From positions 1 to 59,845 of the forward strand of contig RCAB01000401.1 in assembly GCA_003640385.1 (NCBI GenBank): a DNA stretch of 59,845 nt, in the 5' to 3' direction. This stretch comes from Setaria digitata (taxonomy: Eukaryota > Nematoda > Chromadorea > Rhabditida > Setariidae). A program made the translations under genes and the position numbers. The notes beneath the pieces were generated by a model. That model had not been told where the DNA came from. It saw only the letters and a list, made by a program, of their open reading frames with translations, and ran no database searches. Shown here piece by piece: positions 38,601-55,666 of the stretch. Numbering within the stretch: position 1 is the first letter of the stretch; every line of letters begins with the position of its first letter.

Positions 38601-41389
38601 GCATTGCAACTTTACTTCCTTCTTTTCACTTGCTGTTAAAATTATCACGCGAATCACTCTATCACGTGTACCTCAGAAAGTTTCTTGTAACTCTTTTTGC
38701 GTATTGCTGCAATGATGTTACCGTACTGCAGTTGCAAGTAAAGGTAAGAGGTAAGATAATTGATGATGAGTGATGGCACATGATAAAGTATTCAGAATTG
38801 GTGCTAAGCGTTTATTTTTCGAGGATTTACGACCGGAAAATAAAATTGCGTTGGGTAACGATTGATTGATGAAACCTGCCTTGAAGGTCGTCAAAAGTTC
38901 ATGCACCCTTTCCTCAGTATTCCCACGTTATTAATATTTTGCGAAAACAAACTGGAGCTGAAAAAGGTAACAGCTAGCAGATTATCATTATTCACTGATT
39001 AAAACTTCGAGTATCATATTAGTTGATATATTTCAAAGAGGAGGATAAAAAACAAGAATAATTCTTCATTGAATGATATTTTCCATATGGTACCAATAAA
39101 CACCTTTGTTTGTTGATCTTCCTGAAATGACAAAAGCTGTATGATAAAGAAACATTTCACAAATGCTTTAATATAACTTTTCTAAATAAATCAGTTGGGA
39201 CTAATTTCAGTTAGTATCGAAAATCTTCGGATGAATAGTTAAATAAAATAAAAACTTAAAAAAAAATTAAGGAAACAAAGTATATGTTAGGGTGTAAATA
39301 CAGTTAAAACAAGGGATTTTGCAGAAGATGGAGTTAGGATATATTAATCTTATCGAAAACTAAATGTCCATTTCTTGAATAAGCTTGGATAACCTTAAGC
39401 AATTTTCAAAATTTCTAATATGTCCACCAGCAAAGTTTCATTTTTTATACTTCAAAGACTTCAAAGTGTCAACCCTCTGTTAAATTGATTTAATTACCGC
39501 AGATTCTAACAAAATGTCAGAATGGCTATTACTGAGGAAAGCCTATCAGCCTATCAAATCAGTCATTATTTGGCAACGCATGAATATAACGGCTGCTTTG
39601 AATAAAAAGCGGAAGGTTCTATCTAGCTGAAAGCAACCTTTATAAAATAATCCATAAATATCTTATCAGATCGGCGTATAATTTTTCGTTTGATACCTTC
39701 TGAAAATTACAGCAATTTAAATTTAAAATTTCTAAATAAAATAGAATTTTATGAGGATTATTTGAACTTTGAAATATTTCGAAGCGACATAAAATTTCAT
39801 ATGCATAAAGAGATAGCAACTTAAGCAAAATGTGCAGTTTTAATTCTGCCTGAAGATAAAAATTAAAAATTGAAATGCAGATAAGGAAGCTAATCTATAC
39901 ATGAAATAAATGAACACATCATAACAGCGTGTCAAAAGACAGTTCATTTAGAAAAGTTTGACCTTCAATTCTTTACTGCTGAAGTGTCCATCGTTACACA
40001 GTATTGGATTACAGAATTAAAGCACTGTTGTAATAATGTTTGTTCATGCCCATCCAGTGATTTGATTGATACATTAGGGGTCAACAGTTACTCTTATCCT
40101 TTTTCTCGCTGCTTGCTAGTTGGCTAGCAGATGTTAAAAATGAAGCTAATCTCGTTGACCTTGTCCATTACTTTTCACAAGACGGTATGCTTGTTCAGGC
40201 GGTACCATCAAAAGGGATAAGTAGTTTGTCAGAACATGATGTACCACATATATTGGTTAACCTTTCTCGCCCTTTCACCTCACTAGGCCCATTTCGCCTT
40301 TCATTACTACTGTCTTCCCGACTCATCAGAGGGACTTATTTTGTCTGTGACTTTTTCAAGCCCTTTTATCAATGTTTTATCCAAAAGGACTTCATATGAA
40401 TCAAAAAATGTTGTTTTTCAGTACATAAAACTTGGATTACAGAACAGTTGCTGTACTATTCTGTTATTTGCTTAGGCAAACCTTTACAATATGTTTTTGA
40501 AGGAGCGAAACAAATTTACGTTGCAAAACTGTTGCTGTTCTCAAGATCTATCGGTGAATCACATCACTCCTCGACATTTCCTTCATTTCCGTTATCCATG
40601 TGCATATCATCACACATATTCAACGCTTTCGCCTATGACGGTCCGTGCACTATCACCTCCAGTCCAACTTATTCTAATTATCACAGTTAAGGATCAACAG
40701 ATTGGCTTTTTCTCCTTTAACTCATTACACTCCCGGAAATGCACAGAAATTCGAAAACCAGATATCCGAACGAAGGAGTACATTGAAGTATGGCATTTCC
40801 GCCTTCACTAAACACAATCATGGAAATTTTTTTCCACTTCACTCCTGCTCACCACCTTCCTCATCCACACGGATGCCACAACCAAATTTCAAAAGTTTGT
40901 TTTCGACATAATTGTCAGTTGTCTCAACACACTGCCACCTGTTCCTAGAAGTGAAAAATTTGTTGCAACATAATTCTCTACCAGTTTTCGGGATTTAAAT
41001 ATTAGTCACTGAAGCTGAATTATTTTTTACACATATATATGTTGGGAATTTTCAAATATATGTCAGTATCGCACATCGGACAGGATAAGTAGGGACCATA
41101 TTTAAACACGAACCGTAAATTTAGAAAATGCTTTACTTAAGCAATAAAAGAGCAAGGCAAGGCCATATTTCAGCTGGCTTTCATAGAACGATTGGGCTGC
41201 TGTAGTCTAGTTTTGTGATGTATTTTAATAATTTCCATTATAAATCAAATTTAAAAAATAGGCAAAGATGATCCGTCGATGGCACTTTACAATGTGCTAG
41301 GAGCTAAAGAGGCACTACCGAAAGAGTGACAGAAAAGTTCAGTTTCTTCTCCGGCATCCTGAAATATACATATCATCAAAAGCACGATT

Positions 41390-41854
41390 TTATGGGTCCT
41401 CTTCTACAAGAACATTCATTGCGTAACTGGAAACAATTTGTTGATGTGACTGTATTGAGCAATCAAATCTAGGACCAACGTCAAAGCATTCTGCTAACGT
41501 AACAGTGCTTTGGAGAAAGAGCGTAGAGGGAAAATTGATCGCGTAAAGAAAAGGGAAAGATGAGTAGGAAGTGAAAATGCGCCATTTTCTACAGCAATAT
41601 CCAATAAAGTGTTCCTCATGAAACACTTCCAACGAAGTCATACAGCTGTTTTTTTTTTTTCGTCTAACCTCACCCATCAACATTCCATCGATCACCAATG
41701 ATTTCCCTTTTTTGGAATCCACTATTCTAATTTCACAGGTGTAATAGGAATTTTTCTTCATTTTTTCCCACGATAATAGTGCGTTAAGACTAAGTATATA
41801 GAAGATGTTAGCCGTATAAAAAAAATTGCCTGATCTGACATGTCTCAAAAACAA
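41390..41854 (-). CDS. Doubtful 154-codon ORF downstream of plk-1
   Basis: This is the longest open frame in the gene-poor tract, running ATG to TAA on the minus strand. It contains a Lys-rich stretch (RRKKKN) and no motif I recognise. It starts about 460 bp beyond the plk-1 stop on the same strand, so it may simply be 3' UTR or spacer. I saw no clear splice signals around it. It could be a small lineage-specific gene or chance. Confidence 0.2.
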   Translation of the reverse strand: MFLRHVRSGNFFYTANIFYILSLNALLSWEKMKKNSYYTCEIRIVDSKKGKSLVIDGMLMGEVRRKKKNSCMTSLEVFHEEHFIGYCCRKWRIFTSYSSFPFLYAINFPSTLFLQSTVTLAECFDVGPRFDCSIQSHQQIVSSYAMNVLVEEDP

Positions 41855-42317
41855 ACAAGCAAAAAAAAAGAAAATGCGGAGTTATTGCAAAGGCTCTGAA
41901 CAAAGTAAATTTAAGTGTTTAGAACCTTTCTAAACTTTCTACCACTTCAAGAAAAGAAGGGAATTTCTAAAGTTACTATATGTTCGCAAAATATCAAGAA
42001 AAGTGTGGAATCACAGGGCTAAACAGAGCAAGAGAATAAAAATCTCAAGATCTGCCTTCTTATTGACTACTACAGAACTCTGCTGCACCGTTCATGATCA
42101 GTATTGTTAGTCAGTGATAATTTCAGTAAAATAAAAGATTAACAACCGTACTACATCACTACTGACGTATGTTATAAAAAAGAATAAGCATAATACAGTA
42201 TGAGAATAGCATCTAAAGTATATTCATTCACTGGCAAATACATTAGTTCTGTTTAAGAAGTATCAAAATTTTCCAAAAATTTGTCGCGATTGCCTAGGAA
42301 TAAAAACCGTGTTTCTT

Positions 42318-47313
<4,996 letters not shown>

Positions 47314-49180
47314 GTCGGTGTCAGAACTGGAATGAGGCATGCAGACCACATCATACTTTTAGTTAAATTAAAATTTTAGTTTGAATCGGCTCCAAATGCA
47401 TTGGGAAAAGATTTGTACAAAATGTATCGTAATTTAACATACACTCAAGCTTTTGAAGTAAACGACACTAAAACAATCAAAAACATAGCTATTTATTTCA
47501 GCACAAAAACACAACATTTATTCTGCTACACATCAAATAAAACAAAGATGTCTTTTATAGCACAAATTAGGTAATCCTAACACAAGCCCTACAATCTACG
47601 TATAATAAGCACTTGAAAACTTCATAAGTATGGGAGCTCAGTATCAAAAACTTCACCGTTTCGAGAAAAAGGACACAATATTATGTCTTATACACAAAAA
47701 ATAATCCGATCAAATATGATGATATAGTCATATTCATATGAACAAATATAGCTAAAGTCCCAAGTTTCAATTAATCATGCATGCACTTGGACAGTGCAAT
47801 GTTTTTTGAAATAACAGTATGTTGTTCCTAAATTTAAAAGAAAATCTCAATCGAAGATTATAAAAATCTTCTCTTAGTGCTTCAAAAATCCTTCAGTTCA
47901 ACCTTAATGAAGCATAATATATAAATGATTTTGTCACTGTCTTTTACCCTGTCTCCATTTCCATCATACACTTATACTGTTTATCAGCATCCTGTATCAT
48001 TCACTCTTCGTCACTAGAAAGCAAGCTAAAATTTTGAAGTTTTGATATAACTGTAAGACAAAGTAATAATAACTTACGGGAGTGACCTACGAAAAATATG
48101 TGGAAACGAGTCCGAAAAAATCTTGTCTGCCAACATCGTTACGAGGATAAAAGAATAGAATGATAAATGAATCGTTCATGACACATTTCTTATACTTAAA
48201 TACGCTTACGTTAGGGACGATTAAATACCAGATATGCAAATTTTCATGTCATATTTGGAGATGAATGAGTTGAAAAGAGGTCGAGTCGAGTTCAATTATT
48301 ACAGTTAGAGGTCAAAAGATTGGCCTGAAGTATGTATGACCCGTAACCTTCGGAGGGAAAGTGGTAGTACACGGACGACATTAATGCACCCATGGGTAAA
48401 TGCAACAGTCACCCACCGAATGTAGCTAGAATGCGTGCGACGATATGCAAATTTTACATCATCTAAAAAACAGACAGCCCCATTCTTCCTTCTTTTTGCG
48501 AGCTAGCATAAAATGTCGGCTCAGGAACCAAGCCAAATTACATCTGCAAATTCAGGTCTTCGTAAGCACCTTCTCCAAATGTCAACATATGTCATGGCGG
48601 AGATTCTCTAGGCACTTAATGAAGCTGGAGAACTAACCTTACCCTCCACTGCAGGTTTCACCAAATCACGACATGAGAATGGGGGGAACTTCTCAACATT
48701 TGAAAATTCAAAAAAAATTCCCCAAGAAAATTGGGTTCGATATGCAAATGGTGCATCTCGGACGATATTATTTGTGAGTTTACCAGCATTTCTGAATGAA
48801 TATGGAGGGTCATGTTATGAATTCCACAACGAGTTCAGTTGTGTTTTTAAGTCAACTTTAAGAATGTAATTCCTGACTACATTGGGATATTGCCAACCCA
48901 AACCCGGAAGACTGAACTGGATTTTGAGATATATTTGTTGGGACAGTAGGTTTATTTCAATGAGACCAGTAATGATACATTAATACATTCCTTCTATCTG
49001 TAGGTAGTTTCGTGTTGTTTCAGTCTTTTTCGATTATATTCCTCTTTTAAATCACAATTTGATGAGCAACAGGGCGAATGATTTTAAAAGTTTTAGTCTT
49101 TCCATATCTTCAACAGACAATAACATGCTAGCTGTCTGATCATATCATATCACTTCCATTTTCTGCGGTGGTGAATGTCT
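47314..49180. other. Spacer between the PLA2-like gene and plk-1
   Basis: About 1.9 kb separates the stop of the PLA2-like gene from the plk-1 start, both on the minus strand. It should contain the plk-1 promoter or, if the two were co-transcribed, an intercistronic region; the distance is long for a nematode operon. I saw no further exon. Confidence 0.5.
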
Positions 49181-50197
49181 TTAATGCCTGCTTCCTTTAT
49201 CAATATGTGACAGTCTCGACATTGACGGACATATTGGCTTGGGATAAGAGAACGGAGCCTGTGCCAAACAGTTAATGAACTGGCTATCACAGTTGCAAAT
49301 GGCTGCTGTACAAGCATCTTTGGAATTGTTCGTAGTTTCTTCTGAATTAAATTAACAGTGACGTTGATTCATGATTCTAACCTTAGACAAATAGTTCTCT
49401 GAGCTCTAACCACCTTCCATATATGGCTGTCAAGGCCGACATTCCAGATAGATTGGTGCTATCTATGCTTTAAAAGCCTAAGTTAATATTTTTAAGATTT
49501 ATGTTGTCTTTCTTAATTTGTTTTTCTTCAGCATGACTGATCAGTGCGTTGAGAATAGACAGAGAATTAACAGAAATTCTCGATAAATCAGAAAAAACTC
49601 TTCATTCCAGAAATGAATAATAACAGACCACTGCAAACGGGAGACTCATCCACACATTTCCAATCGTAAAGGATGAAGTAGAGTAGAAACCAATATTTAC
49701 AATCGCCACTTTCCAGAGCTGAGTTATAGCAACCCTTCTGGCGTACGCAACATCTAAAGTATTTTTGTGAGAACTGGATATACCTTTAAGTTTTGATTAA
49801 AAATTATATTAAGTCTGATATTACCAGTCTTCCTTAATTGTGCTCATATCTTGCTAACTCTAGATGACAATTACCCATTGCAGATGTATCCTTGCCTATT
49901 CTCCAAATTGCAACTAATTAAAAGCTTGGACTGAGTTGTCACCTTGCATTCTGCATGGATCAGATAACTTTTGCTATTCTGGCAAATCAACATTTGTAAC
50001 TAAAAGATATGAATAACGCACCTGTCGACGTCGTCAACTGGATTTTTATGATCTAGTCTTAGCCCACAACTACATCCATAGCCGTTGTACTCAAATAAAT
50101 TTCTTCCACCAACGCATTTTTTCATTTCAAAGAGATTCCATAGTGCTGAATAAGACGAGGCCACGAAGCAAGCTAACATTAGTGTGCGGAGGAACAT
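49181..50197 (-). CDS. Secreted phospholipase A2-like protein, catalytic dyad replaced
   Basis: Three exons on the minus strand: 50197-50022, 49753-49629, 49341-49181, all in phase, 153 aa. A signal peptide (MFLRTLMLACFVASSYS) precedes a mature protein of about 135 residues with 14 cysteines. The family frame is clear: LWNLFEMKKC, FEYNGYGCSCG, PVDDVDRCC, CYNSALESGDC, and the late ICNCDSQFINC with the conserved Asp (119 here). However, the active-site block CCxxHDxCY reads CCVRQKGCY. His is Gln64 and the Ca-binding Asp is Lys65. The calcium loop after CG also lacks its usual glycines. Known sPLA2 enzymes need these residues to hydrolyse the sn-2 ester of phospholipids with Ca2+, so I infer a non-enzymatic secreted protein, perhaps a lipid or receptor binder. 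TTCAG lies directly before the ATG. The exon 2 donor could instead be at 49632, changing one residue. Confidence 0.85.
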
Positions 50198-50206
50198 CTG
50201 AATTTA
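50198..50206 (-). promoter_or_regulatory. Probable spliced-leader acceptor for the PLA2-like gene
   Basis: On the minus strand AAATTCAG ends exactly at the base before the ATG at 50197. With no 5' UTR left, spliced-leader addition is likely. This is inferred from position. Confidence 0.5.
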
Positions 50207-53200
50207 CCTTTGCCGTTAATGACGCAGTGTTCCTGATTACTAGATGATAGCACTGCGGTGTTCACATCAGCGATGACACCTATCTAGTTGTTAGCATGAT
50301 AACAAATCATCAGTACCGATGCCTCATTAATTGCTGCGTGTTTCAAATTTTAGGCGTTAATGAAACTTCCACTCATAGAAACTGAAATTCTAATATTTCT
50401 CCTCATGAAATTACAATTAAAAAAACTTAAGTGATAAACATTCTATACCCTCTCATATCGGTTAGTATTCTAAGAAACTGTCGGGATTTGGGATTATAAA
50501 TTTTTATCCACTTATTTCGTCATTTAAGCTTGAAGTTACGAAGAACTAGAAGGAAAAAATCCGCAACTTCAGAAATTGTTATTATCAAATTAAATAGCGA
50601 GCATTCGTGATAATTATCAGTTGCTTTATATATAATAGTTTGCTGAGAATATGAAATTCCTTTTGTTATCAGGAAAACGAAAATTGTTTGTATTCGTATG
50701 TGTTGGCTAAGCTCGTCGACATCAGTATACATTTAACCGTATCAGTTATCATACTGCTGCATGATTTTTGACTTCTGGTTGAATAAAATGCTGACGAAAC
50801 TAACATGGCACATTTACTGATATCAGTTTTTTGACAAGAATGAAGAATGTCCTAACATTCTTGCTTTGTAATTTATGACATATTTTAGAACTTGAACGAA
50901 TGATTAAAATTATTATTGAGATACTTGCAATGTCTCTTCTTCCGAAAGCATGAAATTAGATAATTTTAAGATGCAAATAGTAAGTGGAAATAACCATTTC
51001 TAAGTTAGACTGTATCCCCTCACAATAAATGACTTTAAAATCGTTATACATAACTTTTTGTATAAACTTCTTCAAGACATTTTGCTCTCCCTCCTAGCGT
51101 TTTTATTGAAATTTAACACCATTCCTTAGCTTGAATGATAAATTCCCAGAAATGATAAGTTTCTTTTCTGACAAACTTCTCGGAAAATTATTATAAAGGA
51201 TAGGGGAAATCCCACCTCGTCACTACAGTTGTAATTGATGTGACTATTTGATTGAAAATGCCATTCACCTTCCTAGTAAAACTTACAATGGTTCAAGTCA
51301 GGAAATGTAAGACAAATATTTGGTACATCTTTTATTTATCATTTTGCTTCATGTTTCTCAAAAAAAGAGTAAAACAAATCTGAAAACTAATAGAAAAAAA
51401 TGATTCGCAGAAAAATACATCGTGAAACCGCAAACAATTTAATTTAAAGGAAGATTTAGAATGCGGATACGTGAAATTCCACTTAATATCAAGTTCCAAG
51501 TACGCATCCCAATTGGAAACAGTTTAGTTTGCGGTTTGCAAGGTGCGGCAGATGTTCGCAAAATTAATTGACGACTTTTGCATTTTTATTGCAATTCATT
51601 TGCAAACTTATATCCTACAGCGATGCTTACTTGCTTTTGTTGTTTGCAAATTCAATAACTGTTTTGCTTTTTGTGTGTTTATTTCAGACTAGTAAGATTA
51701 TTTCACATAAAATGTTTGTTTTTGTTTTATTTGAACGCGAATCACAAACAATGAAAATTAAAAGTGGCTTGGAACCGCCCATGAATGTAAGACTCAAGTT
51801 TCATTGGGAGATGGAGAGAACCGATCATCAAAAATGATTTTTTTTGCAATTGTTCAGAAGGCTGCTAGTAGATTCGATTTGAAGTAAACTCCTGTTCTAC
51901 ACAGAGAGAAACAACCATTTTTTGATCGAAAGCGTGAAGAAATAAGGAATTATGTAGTGAACTGGTAATGATCACCTCGCTGACTGATCCGAAAAGTTGC
52001 AAAACATCTCCCGATGCCCAGATAAAAAGATGATGAGGTAATGATTATTAATTATTGGTTCCTGTCTCGCTAAAGCTGTCTGAATTTCTGCGAAACTATT
52101 ATATTTGAGAAGTACGTTCAACAAATTGATAACAAATCAAGAACATAACTCCTTCAACCGGTTTTGGTTATTAGAAAGGAGTCAGCATTATTTCTCAAAA
52201 CAAATTGCTGTTTCAAAAAATTGAAATTTTTTATAGAAAAACTGTTTTAAAAACCAACAAAACATAGAATACACATTTTAAAAACTTGTTCAGTCTCGGA
52301 GCAGCAGTTTTATAAGCTGTAGAAATAAACAAATTATTTCTCGTTTCTCAAAAAATGTGCTAACTGTAATGTTTTGTTTAATGAGCTGATTATGGTACTT
52401 CAACAAGAAAGAATTGTGCTGATTGGAAATTGCTCGTTAATAAAGATGTCTAAGATAATGGTGATGATTTCGTATTGATGGTTCAAATACGCCAACCTAA
52501 TTTTATTTCAGTGTATGCAAGCACTTGTAGAAAAGTCTGTGTGGAATTTTTCCATTGACTCCAATAATTGTTTTTAATGATTATTGACAATCTTAAATTT
52601 CTGTGCTTTAAAGGAATTTCCGGTAATGATCAAAAGTACAGAATGGGAAAAAATGAGTCTGAAGTAGGGAAGAATTGGACACGTCAAATTGGAATTTAAT
52701 CTCACTTTAACTTCAAAGGACACGATTTCAATAGGCTTTCTTGAATTTTCAGAAACTGAAATAGGACTGGAAAAAAATCAATTAATTAATCCTTCCATTT
52801 TTAACCTCATACTTCGATCTATGCCCACAGAAAAAATTACCCAAAATGAGGAGAAAATCGCTATACTGCAAGCAAGGTGTCATTTTATTGTCACTTCAGG
52901 ACTGGAAGCTCTCATCTTTCTGAGACCCGAACTATTGCTTTGGATTGTTTTATAACTGTTTATAAGCTGAGACGAACTAATTTCAAACCGACTTAAGCAA
53001 ACTCTGAAAACGTCAAACTTTCCTAAAAATTCATTGCGACGGAGAGACGAACCATAAGACAGCATTCCGGCACTGGATGCTTGGGCCATCTTTTGATAAG
53101 GTTCTTCGTTACATTGACGTTCTCAGACTCCAATTAAACCTGAACAGAGGACCCATACATCAGTCTAGAGTCTCGGTGCCTTCCTCTCCAAGCATCAGTC

Positions 53201-53371
53201 TAAAGTCTAGGTGCCCACACGTCAGTCTACAGTCTTGCTGCCACTTCTCATCAATCCACTATACTAACCCTTGCACGCGTGTCTTATACTTACGCATTTC
53301 TCTGTGTGCTGTCGTTTATATGTCTGTGTGTATGTGAATGTATGTCTTTGTGTGTGTGAACTGATACTCAG
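50207..53371. other. Intergenic region upstream of the PLA2-like gene
   Basis: About 3.2 kb between the divergent starts of the PLA2-like gene and the cysteine-rich gene. Most is AT-rich without signal. A single open frame of 69 codons at 52880-53089 on the minus strand begins MAQASSAGMLSYGSSL, but it has weak start context and no recognised relative. The 5' exon of the cysteine-rich gene should lie near the right-hand end. Confidence 0.45.
53157..53245. repeat. Three imperfect copies of a ~24-bp unit
   Basis: The phrase CATCAGTCTAGAGTCTCGGTGCC near 53158 recurs with changes near 53194 and 53221, each time followed by a few unrelated bases. It is a short diverged tandem array, and no function is assigned. 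Confidence 0.6.
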
Positions 53372-55666
53372 TGGTGTCACTTGGAGAGGTGGTTGAAGGC
53401 AGTGGTTGTGATGGTGGTGTTTGATTGCACCGTAGGCATTTTTGGGTGGGATGTGTACGATTTTAAGCCATGTGGTTCCCGTGAAGCCAGCAGGAAACGT
53501 ACGTGTAGCTTGCTCGGATACGTGGAATGTGCAAGTGTGAGGTTGTCAGTGCTTTGAACTAAGTTCACGCGATGCTCTCTTGTATGTTGAGATTGCCTTT
53601 TCCGCTCCAGAAATTTCACTCTGCATCTACATTGGCATTTTTTTACGCTGCAGGACTTTGATTTTATTCGCTAATATTGGAAGAGAAAAAATTTCACGTG
53701 TCTCACGTAGCTTAAAGCTTAGGACCTGTATTGCGCTGCATATTTGCTTAAGCGTTGGTAACCTGTCCTCAGTTGGTCGTATCACAATATGTGCTAGTCT
53801 TCTGTTCTAAAACAAATTTCAAAAATACCAGTTTATTACGTGGAATTAATTTAGAATGTTAGTGCTGAAATCTGTGCACCTTTTCTTTTGATTTCGTGAA
53901 GCTTCTGGAGAATTCGCTGTGAAGTTGAAAGGCTGAATGTGCGAAGGAGGACGTGTCGTTGCTTTCGTATAAAATCACTAGTGGCAGTGGCAGGACCAGT
54001 TCCTCTCGACCATTACTGGCAATAAATTTCATGGAAACGGACACGATGCACAGTGGCAGAGAAGAGGGGTGTGGGGACAGTTCTGTCATATAGATGATGA
54101 CATGGATCTGTTTGGTATGATGTCACCAGGTAGAATGCTGTCGATCGGTTTTACCTCCCAGCTGCTCGCTGCAATCGTGCCACTTCATAGACAGCGGAAT
54201 ACTAGGCCAGTGTAGAGGTTGTTTTTGAATGGAATTCAACTACGTGGTGGACTGGTTTAACTGTCTCTTATAATCCCAAACATCAAACCAGCTGCAGTAT
54301 CTCCGGCGTTGAGGCATCTGTGTCGAGTCTCAGTCCTTCAGAGTGAATATCCTTCCGGAGGATATTTTCAGGATTACCCTCATTCGTACAGTCTTCTTTT
54401 ATCTCTTCAAGCTAGCACTAATAGGATGTGGCATTTTTTCTTCACTTTCTCTGCTTCTCTCCCTCATCGACTTTCTGTATGCCTTCTTTTCTCTTTGTTG
54501 CTGAGTCCCTGCCATTTATCGATCATTTTGTCTAATTTTCAAATCGAAACTATCTCACAGAGGACTGGGAAGGAGGATGGCTGCAGTGTATCGCAGTGTC
54601 GTGTTGCAGTATTGGCGTTGTTAGAAGAGCTGTTTGGGTGTGGGCATATCATGATCAGTTTTCTTTCCAGAGATTCTCGCCATCTTACCTATTCCGTTCA
54701 TCCTTTTCATTGTTTCCTATAATAGTAAGAAAGAATTCCCTTCCAGAGTTAATGATGTGCCTGTCCGTTTATTCGCACTTGAAACTTGTGCGTTATTCTT
54801 CGTATTTATCAATCTTTCTGCTTCATATCGTCTGCCCCTCTGTTCCATGGAAATGTCACCTTTTTCGAGATTTTCAGGAATTCTTGTGGATATCCTCAGA
54901 AGAGCAGTAAGTCGTTGGCCGCGAACAGTTGCATGTTTTTACACCCCAACAATAACTTTAGCATTTGTGATTATATGGTTGACAACCCTCAGGAAGGTAA
55001 GCTTGACGATTTCCCTATATATTTCCCTATCTGTTCTCCAGCGATTTTTCTCTTTTGTTTTGAAATTGGTGGGGAAGTAACGATTGTACTCTATATTTTT
55101 TCAAATCACTTTCCAAAATGAATATCTAATGTGCTCCGAATATGATTATTAAGGGAATTTTCGTTTGTAGGGAGGTTGTCGCGAAAAAGAAAGAAACTGA
55201 AGGAGACTTTCGAAGTGCCGTGTGGCGAAGAATCGCATTGCTTGTTTGCCCTTATTCACGTATGCCATTTGGAGGATACACAGTGCACAAGCAGTGGCCT
55301 ATTCGCTTCCACGTCGAAATCTCCTAACGTTGACTTCAGTACTGGTATGTTAATTTAGTTGATGGCAGAAAATTGCGTGCTTAAAGAAATTGCGGATAAT
55401 GTAGGCTGATCATTCCTTCCTTTGCTGGTTTTAAATAATATGAAAGCTTAAGACTAGGTTTCAAACATAGTCCGCAAGAGCACGCTGACTTTGCGATTTT
55501 AGGAGAAAAGCACTTTTCTTGCGCTGTTTAAATTTTCTGCTCCCCTGAGTAATTAATAAAGTTCGTACATTCGGTTTGATTTTTAGGGTTACTGGCAAAT
55601 ATAGACAACTTTGCTAAAGTTGTTGACCTTGAAATGCTTCTGTTACTTTTGATCCATCACTTCTAG
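53372..55666 (+). CDS. Unrecognised cysteine-rich protein (5' end missing)
   Basis: Built from six short exons whose phases all agree: 53372-53536, 53932-54068, 54563-54637, 54878-54996, 55171-55344, 55587-55666, about 249 residues with 15 cysteines. The last four are the best supported: strong acceptors (GATTTTCAG, CGTTTGTAG, GATTTTTAG), donors such as GTAAGC and GTATGT, and a stop at 55664. Segments include CSVSQCRVAVLALLEELFG, NSCGYPQ, SICDYMVDNPQEG, a basic SRKRKKLKE stretch, then PCGEESHCLFALIHVCHLED. The protein ends in a short hydrophobic tail (LEMLLLLLIHHF) that might be a weak GPI-anchor signal. Local GC is higher than in the flanks. The Cys spacing faintly recalls GDNF-receptor/GAS1-type domains, but I would not assign it. 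No signal peptide or start codon was found; the first two exons are the least certain. Confidence 0.42.

Larger units (their letters stand above)
24981..41389. other. Large gene-poor tract
   Basis: More than 16 kb without any exon chain or family motif that I could support. Composition is uneven: islands richer in GC (about 25100-25950, 28000-28480, 30350-30950, 31650-32200, 37270-37480, 40200-40900) interrupt AT-rich DNA. Such islands could be promoters, decayed sequence or lineage-specific exons. A hairpin at 35191-35221 and a short tandem repeat at 35630-35692 are listed separately. No transposase, reverse transcriptase or terminal repeat was seen. Confidence 0.5.

Noticed and set aside
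50000..50197. PLA2-like exon as a lone truncated fragment
   Set aside because: Two further exons (49753-49629 and 49341-49181) were found that join in phase and complete the protein.
52880..53089. 69-codon minus-strand ORF starting MAQASSAG
   Set aside because: Weak acceptor before the ATG, no recognised motif and no phase-compatible partner exons. It could be a small gene, but I cannot support it.
54309..54722. 137-codon plus-strand ORF rich in Leu/Ser/Phe
   Set aside because: It reads CT-rich DNA and mostly lies in an intron of the cysteine-rich gene model. Its tail shares the frame of exon 54563-54637, which is the only part kept.
54757..55080. Membrane-like ORF MPVRLFALETCALFF
   Set aside because: It ends at the same donor as the chosen exon but joins the next exon in a frame with an early stop. 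The Cys-containing frame joins cleanly.
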